In this document: in pieces, positions 46,547 through 53,317 of the stretch
Layout of the letters: each line of letters starts with the position of its first letter
Numbering within the stretch: position 1 is the first letter of the stretch
From: an uncultured Oscillospiraceae bacterium
GTDB lineage: Bacteria; Bacillota; Clostridia; Oscillospirales; Oscillospiraceae
Direction: 5' to 3'
DNA length: 53,317 bases
NCBI GenBank assembly: GCA_934591845.1
Contig: CAKTPO010000016.1
Coordinates: 1 to 53,317 of the forward strand
Made by a program: the position numbers and the translations under genes
Notes under the pieces: model-generated
The model's database searches: none
What the model saw: the letters and a program-made list of their open reading frames with translations, nothing else
What the model was told of the DNA's origin: nothing

Positions 46547-48772
46547 TTAATCAATATAATTGTTTCCGGGAAATTCTGCATAATAGGCCTCTACAGTTGC
46601 ATTGTGCCTGACAAGATTCAGATCAGCCACCGGCTCATACCCATCCATGTTCTGTTCCGCATGGATTTCTAACCCACCGTCTTTCAGCTGAATGTATCCA
46701 CGGAAGTAGTACCGATCGAGTTCCGTATGGTCAAAAGTAATACGTCCAGTTGATGAATCAAAGGTGCCAACGACATCATTATATCCAAATGCACGGATTT
46801 TTGCGTAGGAGAATATGAAATTCAAATTGTCAATCTTCTCAACAATAAGTCTGTACGGAGGAATCTCCGGTTTGTCATCATACCAGGTACCCAGATACTC
46901 ATACAGGACTGTCGGGTCATCAAGAGGCGTAGGCTTAGAATAAGAAACATAATAGGTCCCATCGTACTGACCTTGCATAACCACGATCTCACCATTGGCA
47001 TTTTGGACTACGCTTGATGCCTGAATACGTGGGAAACTGCTGTGCGTTTCTTCCGCAATATATCCCAAATCCGGGAATTGCTCCATGAGCGGAAGTGCAG
47101 AAAGCTGATAAAAAGTCATTGTATTCCCTAATGCACCCGGATATTCATCAACGATGTCTTCTACCTGAATTCTGTTAAACTGAGAATTCACGCTCGTGAT
47201 CTCCACATGAAGCTTGTCGCCAAAATGGTTTGCATCGGATGTGCGGTCAATGACAATATGCCCATCCTCCGGGTACTCATAGTGGTAATGATAAACCGTA
47301 TTCCAGCCTTCCCAAATGATATGCCAAGTCGAATCACGCAACCTACCATCAGTGCCATAGGTATACTCCATGACCGTCTCGCCATTTGCTGTTTTTTCTC
47401 TTATCAATTGTCCCTGGTCGTTATATTCGCTGTACAGCTCATCTTTCATGTTTACGTAATTTCGAATTCTCTTTGTCAGCTGGCCATCCGTATATTCATA
47501 CCCCTGGCACAGAACGCCGTTCTGGTAATACCCTGTCAGCTGATCGTTTTCATTGTACGTAAACTGATATTCATTCAAAAAATCACCAGAATAAGTGAGA
47601 TCTGTAAGCAGCCCTTTGCTGTTATAGGAACATTGTATTTCTGACTTGTGTCCCCTGCCATGGTCGATGCTGATTTTTTCAACCCGGTTTGTCGGCTCCT
47701 GCGTTTCTTGCATTGGCTCCATGACTTCCACAGTCTCCGCCACAGGCTCCGAATTTTCGAGCACTTCTTCATATGTTTCCGCCGCCTCCGAGGCCATAGG
47801 CAGCGATGCCTCGACTGTGATACTGGCAGGGGCTTGATTCGACTTTACCACGTGAACCACAGCAGCCGTGCCTCCAATTGCAGTACTGGCAGCCAGCACC
47901 GCTGCCGTTACCTTCACCGCTACCACTTTCGCTGCGGTTGAGCCAGCTCCGGCCACTGCTTTTGTGGCTGCATACTTACCGCCCTTCCTGGCACCCGTTC
48001 TCGTCACAGAGCCAGCTGCTCTACGGCTGACCGCAGAAGCAGTTCGGGCCGAAACTTCCGCCGATGCTTTAACTGTAGAGCCGGCAGAGGCAACCGCTGC
48101 GCCGACCTGACAATAGGATGCCCGAGGAATCGGATTGCGGTAGACCATCCGATACAGGGCATAGACCAGCAGCTCGGGCGTAATGGAATACAGCTTGATG
48201 CCACGCTTCTCCTCTGCCTGGACTGCCTTCTGGATCTTCTTACGGGCATAGTTCAGGTGGCTCTTCACCGTGTTCTCGGGGCATCCCATCACCTTGGCGA
48301 TCTGCGGAATGCTCAGTTCATCGTAATACCGCAGGGTCAGCGCCATTGCCTGAAGCTCCGGCAATTGGTTGATGATATTCTGAATAATTTCTGCCGTTGC
48401 CGCCTTATCCAGCACCATTTCCGGCTGTAGCTCTGTATCTGCTAGCGGCTGATAGTCGAATTCTTCATCGTCTAAGGAACCTTCTGCATATCGGTTTCCC
48501 GCTTCCCGGAGCTTGTTCATCGCCAGAAAGCTTGCCGTAGTGTTCAGCCAGTCCACAATGGCCTTTGGGGTCTGGATGGTATCTAGCTTCTGGAACAGGC
48601 GGAGATAGGTTTCCTGTACAATATCCTCCACATCCTGCTGGCTATCCAGTACTTTTCCTGCATGGAAAAATACGCTTCGATAGGTTGCATCATAGAGTTC
48701 TGTAAAGGCCTCCGTCTCTCCATCCCGGATCCTTTGCACGATCTGTGCAATGCGCTCGTATCGGTTGTCCAT
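46547..48772 (-). CDS. Sigma-70 family factor fused to membrane helix and YD-repeat-like ectodomain
   Basis: A 741-residue fusion. Residues about 15-90 are sigma region 2 (AFTELYDATYRSVFFHAGKVL, DVEDIVQETYLRLFQKLD, WLNTTASFLAMNKLRE). Residues about 133-185 are region 4 (INQLPELQAMALTLRYYDELSIPQIAKVMGCPENTVKSHLNYARKKI). Then comes a basic Ala/Ser-rich linker (225-280), a hydrophobic helix at about 283-309 (KVTAAVLAASTAIGGTAAVV), an acidic Glu/Pro stretch (320-365), and repeats of the type YN-x-x-G-x-L-x-x-x-x-Y (380-485) like YD/Rhs repeats, then a unique C-terminus. The ATG at 48770-48772 follows AAGGA. Predicted to be a membrane-tethered sigma factor; release by proteolysis is inference. Confidence 0.85.
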   Translation of the reverse strand: MDNRYERIAQIVQRIRDGETEAFTELYDATYRSVFFHAGKVLDSQQDVEDIVQETYLRLFQKLDTIQTPKAIVDWLNTTASFLAMNKLREAGNRYAEGSLDDEEFDYQPLADTELQPEMVLDKAATAEIIQNIINQLPELQAMALTLRYYDELSIPQIAKVMGCPENTVKSHLNYARKKIQKAVQAEEKRGIKLYSITPELLVYALYRMVYRNPIPRASYCQVGAAVASAGSTVKASAEVSARTASAVSRRAAGSVTRTGARKGGKYAATKAVAGAGSTAAKVVAVKVTAAVLAASTAIGGTAAVVHVVKSNQAPASITVEASLPMASEAAETYEEVLENSEPVAETVEVMEPMQETQEPTNRVEKISIDHGRGHKSEIQCSYNSKGLLTDLTYSGDFLNEYQFTYNENDQLTGYYQNGVLCQGYEYTDGQLTKRIRNYVNMKDELYSEYNDQGQLIREKTANGETVMEYTYGTDGRLRDSTWHIIWEGWNTVYHYHYEYPEDGHIVIDRTSDANHFGDKLHVEITSVNSQFNRIQVEDIVDEYPGALGNTMTFYQLSALPLMEQFPDLGYIAEETHSSFPRIQASSVVQNANGEIVVMQGQYDGTYYVSYSKPTPLDDPTVLYEYLGTWYDDKPEIPPYRLIVEKIDNLNFIFSYAKIRAFGYNDVVGTFDSSTGRITFDHTELDRYYFRGYIQLKDGGLEIHAEQNMDGYEPVADLNLVRHNATVEAYYAEFPGNNYID

Positions 48773-48798
48773 GTTCCTTCTCTTCCTTCTTCTATAGT

Positions 48799-49191
48799 TT
48801 ACGGTTCTCTCTGATTGAGGGCCTCCAGGTGCAGACGAACCCGCAAAACCGAAGGGAATGGAATCTGCTCTCGCTCCATTGCGCCCCTCAAAAGGTTGTA
48901 GATTGCTGAAATTGGAATTGGTGCGGTCTCTCCGGGGGAATCTGTGAGCCCCACCAGGAAATCGTACAGGATGCAAAATACCTCCGCTTCCTTGCACCCT
49001 ATGCTGCACACAATCTGCGGAATCGTCTGCCCCTCATAGAAAACAGATAGGATCACAAGCTGTTCTCTGCTTGGCATGGCTGCCAGTTGTTCCGTAATGC
49101 GCTTTTTATCGACCCTGCTCCATTTTGAGATGCACACGTCCGGGCACAGGACGGCAGCAATGCAGCCATCTGTTGCCCATATCACCCTCTG
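48799..49191 (-). CDS. Small protein with sigma region 4-like segment
   Basis: About 130 residues, function unassigned. The segment ITEQLAAMPSREQLVILSVFYEGQTIPQIVCSIGCKEAEVFCILYDFLVGL has the spacing of a sigma region 4 helix-turn-helix but lacks the basic recognition-helix residues seen in the neighbour. The rest is predicted helical (ISAIYNLLRGAMEREQIPFP). No ATG is available near the ribosome binding site; TTG at 49189-49191, six bases after GGAGGGG, is the most likely start, and a GTG two codons later is possible. It ends 26 bases before the fused sigma gene, so it may be a decoy, inhibitor or degenerate sigma. Confidence 0.5.
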   Translation of the reverse strand, partial: QRVIWATDGCIAAVLCPDVCISKWSRVDKKRITEQLAAMPSREQLVILSVFYEGQTIPQIVCSIGCKEAEVFCILYDFLVGLTDSPGETAPIPISAIYNLLRGAMEREQIPFPSVLRVRLHLEALNQREP

Positions 49192-49267
49192 CAAAGCATT
49201 CCCCTCCCCTGATAAAGCAGGCACATGCTATTCCATCTGGTCATATAACACCATTCCAAAATAAACT

Positions 49268-50479
49268 TTAATCGGCATCCATTTGTCGGAGTTCCGAGAT
49301 GATATAGGAAAGATCCCCGCTCGTCTTCTCAATGCTCAAGATTTCAAAACAGGGGATCGCAATAAAAATATCACAGCTCATAATATAGAACCACTGATAA
49401 AATCCATTGTCTTTTACGATAGTGTAAAATACAGTACCATCGTCATTATTTCTGGTATATGCAAGATGGTACTGTATCCGATGCCGGAAATCTCCACGCT
49501 CCATGCCGACGGCACGCATCTGGATCATTCTACGCTTTTCTTCTCCGGTGTAGATAGGCAGACGATTCAAGACATTGGCAATCGTCTTAACGTCCCGGGG
49601 TGTCAGTTTGCTTGTACTGGGATACGTTTTCACATAGTGATCTGCACATCCATAATACCAGGATCCTATAAGGTCCATATTTTGATCCATCTGAAAGCTT
49701 GCCCCTTGTGTTCCAAACACTACAATATCGTGGCAATCATCACTCAAATGGTTCAGCAAAGGATTCCCCTGGAGTTCCCTCGCAAGATACTCCACCAAAT
49801 AGTTGATGTGATTGTAATTTTGCAAAAGCGGATTTTCCATTTTATTCTGAATACCGTCTCCCAGGACCTGGGTCCATTCCTTGGAAATTGCAGAGCCAAC
49901 AAAGGTTCCCGTTCTTCCCTTGGCTTCAATAACATGGATTCCAAGTTCTGAAACAGATACCAGATCAATTTCGGCAAAATCCCCGTCTTCCTTGGGAATA
50001 ATCAAACCGTTAAATATGTATCCCTTTACATTGTTTTTTCTAAGAAGTTCTTCTTCACATACAGTCGCATAGTACTCCCCGTAAACGCCCTTATCAGAAA
50101 TCACTTCTGACGGAAGGATTCCCGTATTGCGATACCATGCCGATTTCAGGTATTTTATATTATATCTGGCACGTCTAAAATTCAAAAATACAACCGACAA
50201 AATGAACATCATATTCAGACTGGATAAGATCCCCGCGAAAAAGATTTTGGGGTGCATAATATTGAGCAGCATGCTAATAGGAATGCCCACAGCATACAGC
50301 AGCAATTCAACGATCATCCCCCATGCAAGGATCCAAAGCCAAAAGCTCCTGTAACGAAGTTCTCTGCTCTTGGTGTTCCCGTCGATCGTCCAGAAAAAGG
50401 ACCGTAGGGACAGCTTTAATAATGCAAGTTTCTCTCTAAGCGGAAGTTTACTCAATGTCGTCTCATTTCTCTGCATCAT
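49268..50479 (-). CDS. NERD-domain membrane protein
   Basis: 403 residues. Two or three hydrophobic helices near the N-terminus (about 48-110: FWLWILAWGMIVELLLYAVGIPISMLL, FFAGILSSLNMMFILSVVFLNF) are followed by a NERD nuclease-related domain (GEYYATVCEEELL, IFNGLIIPKEDGDFAEIDLVSVSELGIHVIEAKGRTG), which carries the Glu-x-Asp and Glu-x-Lys pattern of the restriction-endonuclease-like fold. The C-terminal 150 residues are not recognised. The ATG at 50477-50479 follows AAAGGAG by eight bases. It precedes the sigma-4-like gene by 76 bases on the same strand and could be in its operon. Substrate unknown. Confidence 0.78.
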   Translation of the reverse strand: MMQRNETTLSKLPLREKLALLKLSLRSFFWTIDGNTKSRELRYRSFWLWILAWGMIVELLLYAVGIPISMLLNIMHPKIFFAGILSSLNMMFILSVVFLNFRRARYNIKYLKSAWYRNTGILPSEVISDKGVYGEYYATVCEEELLRKNNVKGYIFNGLIIPKEDGDFAEIDLVSVSELGIHVIEAKGRTGTFVGSAISKEWTQVLGDGIQNKMENPLLQNYNHINYLVEYLARELQGNPLLNHLSDDCHDIVVFGTQGASFQMDQNMDLIGSWYYGCADHYVKTYPSTSKLTPRDVKTIANVLNRLPIYTGEEKRRMIQMRAVGMERGDFRHRIQYHLAYTRNNDDGTVFYTIVKDNGFYQWFYIMSCDIFIAIPCFEILSIEKTSGDLSYIISELRQMDAD

Positions 50480-51035
50480 ATTGATTGCTCCTTTATCTAA
50501 CATGAGGCCTGTCATGCCCCTCTATTCCATAAGTGTGTGCAGGACACAAAACGGTTGTACGCTTTTCAAATTTTTTCTTCTTTTGAACAATAAAAATGTG
50601 TGGCCTCAAAGGAAGCCATACACAAAAAACATAGAGCCTCATTATGCCGCAAGCAGCACAGAGAAAGGATCCTCGTTCTTACAAAAAGAAAAACGAAGCT
50701 GTTTGTGGCATACAATATTCGCCTGTGTTGCAGATTTATTGTACCATACCTTTTCCGAAATGAAAAGGGGCAAATTTTCACTTGACAGTAGCAAGATTTG
50801 GGGGAAATATAGCCATCATATGGAAGTGGTATTGGGTAGGGGTTTTGTACCTTCTGCCCTATTATTTTGTAAAAAGTTATGCCCAGGTTTGAAATGAAGC
50901 AAAGCAACCCTTTTCAGGGATGTTTCGCTTTTTATTGAGAAGGTTTCATCATTGCCTACATCCTATTTCAGAGGGATGGGTTAATTCTGCGGGAATTTAG
51001 GATGAGACAACTGTGCGGGAATTAAGGTCCTAAAC
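50480..51035. other. Intergenic region without a supported gene
   Basis: Short reading frames exist on both strands, but none has a convincing ribosome binding site or family match. It holds a possible plus-strand promoter (TTGACA at 50782-50787, 17 bases, AAATAT at 50805-50810) and, beyond it, a hairpin followed by TTTTTATT (about 50896-50934). Near 50985-51025 the motif GCGGGAATT(T)A-GG is directly repeated, like repeats near insertion-sequence ends; no transposase is present. Confidence 0.4.
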
Positions 51036-51063
51036 AAAAACGCCCAGCCGATTGGCCGGACGT
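51036..51063 (-). terminator. Duplicate tRNA-type terminator
   Basis: ACGCCCAGCC (51040-51049) and GGCCGGACGT (51054-51063) with TTTTT on the minus strand; nearly identical to the terminator at 51204-51230. It follows a decayed tRNA copy. Confidence 0.75.
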
Positions 51064-51065
51064 TT

Positions 51066-51100
51066 TGGTGGAGCTGCTAGAAAGATTGTAACTGGCTACC
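51066..51100 (-). pseudogene. Decayed tRNA-Thr 3' fragment
   Basis: TGGAGCTGCTAG (acceptor end including CCA on the minus strand) matches the intact tRNA-Thr genes, but the T-arm is altered and the anticodon arm is missing. Sequence to 51187 includes an inverted tRNA-like scrap (GATGAGGTCGCCAGT). It sits before a terminator copy, so it marks a duplicated and then rearranged tRNA unit. Confidence 0.6.
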
Positions 51101-51203
51101 GGCTTCCCAAAAAGCGTTGCTTTTCGGGAACCCTACTGACCTCTTTTTGAAATTGCGCTTCGCGCAAGGGGATGAGGTCGCCAGTCTGACGTATAAGAAA
51201 ACT

Positions 51204-51230
51204 AAAACGCCCAGCCGATTGGCCGGACGT
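51204..51230 (-). terminator. tRNA-Thr terminator
   Basis: ACGCCCAGCC (51207-51216) and GGCCGGACGT (51221-51230), with TTTTAG on the minus strand, five bases after the second tRNA-Thr gene. Confidence 0.82.
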
Positions 51231-51234
51231 TTGG

Positions 51235-51310
<76 letters not shown>

Positions 51311-51336
51311 ATATGAAGCGCTCGTTGAGTGAAAAG

Positions 51337-51371
51337 TGGAACTACCAGCCAGATTTGAACTGGCGACCGAT
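51337..51371 (-). pseudogene. tRNA-Thr 3' fragment between the two genes
   Basis: The minus strand carries GGTCGCCAGTTCAAATCTGGC followed by an acceptor end with CCA, but no D-arm, anticodon arm or 5' acceptor strand. A free-standing tRNA 3' end is what site-specific integration or unequal recombination leaves behind. Confidence 0.65.
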
Positions 51372-51381
51372 ACATAAAAAG

Positions 51382-51457
<76 letters not shown>

Positions 51458-51478
51458 ATCTCTGCCGAACGCTTGGGT

Positions 51479-51507
51479 ATTATATAACGAAAAGCCAGAT
51501 TTGTCAA
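51479..51507 (-). promoter_or_regulatory. tRNA-Thr promoter
   Basis: On the minus strand, TTGACA (51502-51507), 17 bases, TATAAT (51479-51484): perfect consensus, about 20 bases before the tRNA 5' end. Confidence 0.88.
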
Positions 51508-51514
51508 GCGAAAA

Positions 51515-53035
51515 TTAAAAAAATGTCAGATTTTTTCTAAACGGGAGTACCGGATGTGCCTTTCTCCATTCTACAATGTAGTCCTGGAAAGCTTTCGTAG
51601 CATCGTCATATTTCTTTTGGTAGGCATCATTCAGTTCCCGCAGTTCATCAGCGGCCTTTACATACTCAGGGGAAATCATTTTGAGTTGGTATATCAGGTC
51701 TGCTCGGTCAATAACCGTCAAAGGATTCACGATTTTTGCATACAGTGCCATTTGCTTTTCGCCGTTCAGCCCAATGTTCTTGTCACTGGACTTCATAAAA
51801 ATTCCAAATGGCGTGTCAGAATCTCTTGTGCCAGCCCCCTGGTGTCTCGGCTCAAAAACCGTAAAGTCTTCCGCCGTCTGGTGATACACCACCTTCGGTG
51901 TCCCGTCCTCGTTCACAACCTTGCTTGCCCTGGCCGGGTCATTCTGCCAGTCACCGAACCATTTCTTGAAATTCTCTGTTTCCGTCTGGTCAGAAAGGCT
52001 ATTGACATTTCTGCTGCTTTTGCGTATACTGTTATTGGAAACCGTACTACTGTTCGCTTCGGGCGTATTGATAGGGGCTTGTTCACCTGTCGGCGTAGCA
52101 AGGTTTCCTTTTTTTACGTTGGTGTATACCGTTTGTACAAACAAATCAAGCCTCTTATCAGATACAACAGCAACGACATTCATTCGACCATTGTGGTCAC
52201 CGCTGAAAATGATAGCGGGTTTTCCCATATAATCTTGATTGGAAAGCTTAATTTCTGTCGGATTTAAGACAATATCTGTAATATATCCAAAATCATCCGC
52301 AACAATCGCCCGCTGTCCCCTTGCTGCTTCTTTTGCTGTATTGCCATGGTCTTTCAGTATCTTTCTGATTTCATAAGAGCCGAGTGACAAATTAAAGTTT
52401 TCCACATCGATACCAGTATCAGTCTTTATTCTTGTGGCAAGGTCAGTAGGAATTGCACCAAAGTACATTTTCTTGTCCATTGTTTTATTTGCAATGGAAT
52501 CAGATATAAACTGTGAAAGCTGCTCTTGATTGTCGTATATTACAATCCGCTTGCTGCTTTCCCAGTTCTTCTTCTGCTGCTCAGTATACCCTCTCAAAGA
52601 ATACCGCTCGCCCTCCTGGGCGTTCTTTTTTTGCCCATCCTGCAGCTGGTAATTCTCTCCGGCATCCACCACCGCACTGGCCCAGGCTTCCGCTATGGCC
52701 TCGTTGTCCTGGATTGCCCGCTTCAGAATCTTGGCGATCTCGCTGTCCGGCTCCGCATCCTGGTAGGCATTGCGCAGTTTTTCCACAAGCCCTGTGAAGA
52801 AATCCTTGATTTTCTCCCACAGGCCCTTGTCCTGATTCTTCAGCTTCCCGGCGATCCGGCCAATGGCATCCGTGTCTGTCAGCATCATCTCCGACATTTC
52901 CGCAATGGCCTCATCGTAGGCAATGTCGTGGAGTTCCGTTTCGCCCTTCCCCTTGTACTCCTCCATGTGCGCCACCCGGTCATATTCTCTGGCAAACATC
53001 GAATCATACAGGAAGCACTGTTTCAGCAAAAGCAT
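51515..53035 (-). CDS. Truncated phage polyvalent protein (PBECR-like and ART-like domains)
   Basis: 506 residues resembling the C-terminal part of large phage or conjugative-element polyvalent proteins. The N-terminal stretch (TELHDIAYDEAIAEMSEMMLTD, GLWEKIKDFFTGLVEKLRNAYQD) is typical of their interior. Residues about 185-320 (MYFGAIPTDLATRIKTDTGID, FNLSLGSYEIRKILKDHGN, ADDFGYITDIVLNP, KPAIIFSGDHNGRMNVVAVVSD) fit a phage Barnase-EndoU-ColicinE5/RelE-like nuclease domain. FKKWFGDWQNDPARASKVVNEDGTPKVVYHQTAEDFTVFEP fits an ADP-ribosyltransferase-like polyvalent domain. Homologues are usually far longer, no phage genes flank it and its start is arbitrary, so it is probably a remnant. Activity is inference. 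Confidence 0.7.
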   Translation of the reverse strand: MLLLKQCFLYDSMFAREYDRVAHMEEYKGKGETELHDIAYDEAIAEMSEMMLTDTDAIGRIAGKLKNQDKGLWEKIKDFFTGLVEKLRNAYQDAEPDSEIAKILKRAIQDNEAIAEAWASAVVDAGENYQLQDGQKKNAQEGERYSLRGYTEQQKKNWESSKRIVIYDNQEQLSQFISDSIANKTMDKKMYFGAIPTDLATRIKTDTGIDVENFNLSLGSYEIRKILKDHGNTAKEAARGQRAIVADDFGYITDIVLNPTEIKLSNQDYMGKPAIIFSGDHNGRMNVVAVVSDKRLDLFVQTVYTNVKKGNLATPTGEQAPINTPEANSSTVSNNSIRKSSRNVNSLSDQTETENFKKWFGDWQNDPARASKVVNEDGTPKVVYHQTAEDFTVFEPRHQGAGTRDSDTPFGIFMKSSDKNIGLNGEKQMALYAKIVNPLTVIDRADLIYQLKMISPEYVKAADELRELNDAYQKKYDDATKAFQDYIVEWRKAHPVLPFRKNLTFF

Positions 53036-53163
53036 AAATTACCGGCTGGAATCCGGCAGTATACCACCAAAAGCCAAATTCATAGCCCCCGTGACCCAAA
53101 ATTGACCCAAGCATCAAAAAGCCATACTTCAAAATGTACAAAAAGCCAGCATTCCCCGTATTC

Positions 53164-53200
53164 AAAAAAAATACCGGGGGATGTTATCGCCCCCCGGTAT
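53164..53200 (-). terminator. Intrinsic terminator downstream of the branched element
   Basis: ATACCGGGGG (53171-53180) and CCCCCCGGTAT (53190-53200), followed on the minus strand by TTTTTTTT. It would end a minus-strand transcript coming from beyond the window. No gene is supported in 53036-53163. Confidence 0.85.
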
Positions 53201-53209
53201 GGTAGTGAT

Positions 53210-53288
53210 GGACTCGCTTTGCTGCGGCAAAGCCCACGGCGGTTGCAACACTCCACCGGAGTGTTGCTAAGAGCCGCCTTTCGAGTCC
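53210..53288. repeat. Branched structured element (three-way junction)
   Basis: GGACTCG (53210-53216) pairs with CGAGTCC (53282-53288). Inside are CTTTGC/GCAAAG (53217-53222 with 53227-53232) and GGCGG/CCGCC (53238-53242 with 53274-53278), the latter capped by a perfect GCAACACTCC/GGAGTGTTGC hairpin (53245-53254, 53258-53267). Every stem is perfect. Just beyond it on the minus strand is a strong terminator. It may be a 3' UTR structure, a small RNA or the end of a mobile element. Confidence 0.6.
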
Positions 53289-53317
53289 AACAGGGAGGGG
53301 GTAAATACAGGTTACCA

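Noticed and set aside
48773..49009. N-terminal extension of the fused sigma factor
   Set aside because: The extra residues are out-of-frame translation of the sigma-4-like gene; the proper start follows AAGGA at 48772.
50566..50907. Cys-rich minus-strand frame of 113 codons
   Set aside because: No ribosome binding site, no family match, and it crosses the candidate plus-strand promoter and terminator.

Overview
The window looks like a chromosomal segment from a low-to-mid GC Firmicute of class Clostridia, most likely a gut Oscillospirales-type anaerobe. This is inferred from the str/rpoBC gene order, consensus sigma-A promoters (TTGACA-17-TATAAT), a CIRCE/HrcA operator in front of clpB, AGGAGG-type ribosome binding sites, a sortase-type surface protein and the FeoA/FeoA/FeoB/Cys-rich-peptide iron operon. 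I could not run a database search, so no species is named.

Layout. 1-12960 (all minus strand): rpoB-rpoC, an extra zinc-ribbon membrane protein with its own promoter and terminator, then L7Ae-like protein, rpsL, rpsG, fusA and the start of tuf. 13000-21560: a repeat-rich accessory zone with a beta-CASP metallo-hydrolase, an NPKTG-anchored surface protein with a structured 5' leader, and a tandem array of hairpin repeats directly abutting a REP-associated tyrosine transposase (RAYT). 21570-23910: a LytTR-PAS regulator and an AbiEi/AbiEii type IV toxin-antitoxin pair with a palindromic operator. 24060-34360: lysS (with a C-terminal tRNA-binding domain), greA, SdpI/ArsR pair, malic enzyme, deformylase, VanZ-like protein, and a YmdB / SbcD-like / SbcC-like operon. 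34500-34900: another repeat cluster. 35030-38250: iron uptake (feo) under paired metalloregulator-like boxes. 38600-41350: clpB under CIRCE. 41346-44660: HD hydrolase, flippase and acyltransferase (envelope). 44784-50480: an ECF sigma/anti-sigma pair, then a predicted membrane-tethered sigma factor fused to a YD-repeat-like ectodomain, a small sigma-4-like protein and a NERD protein. 51040-53317: two tRNA-Thr(GGT) genes with decayed copies, a truncated phage polyvalent protein and a branched structured element.

The strongest candidates for something little described are (i) the RAYT gene with 17 copies of a 26-base GTAG-footed hairpin in this window, eight of them in the array next to the gene, which looks like a Firmicute REP/RAYT system, and (ii) the 741-residue sigma factor whose own chain continues through a predicted membrane helix into an extracytoplasmic domain.

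Where starts could be decided from ribosome binding sites or promoters, I moved them: rpsG (GTG), greA, the SdpI-like gene, arsR, feoA, clpB, the VanZ-like gene (TTG), the flippase (GTG) and both sigma genes.
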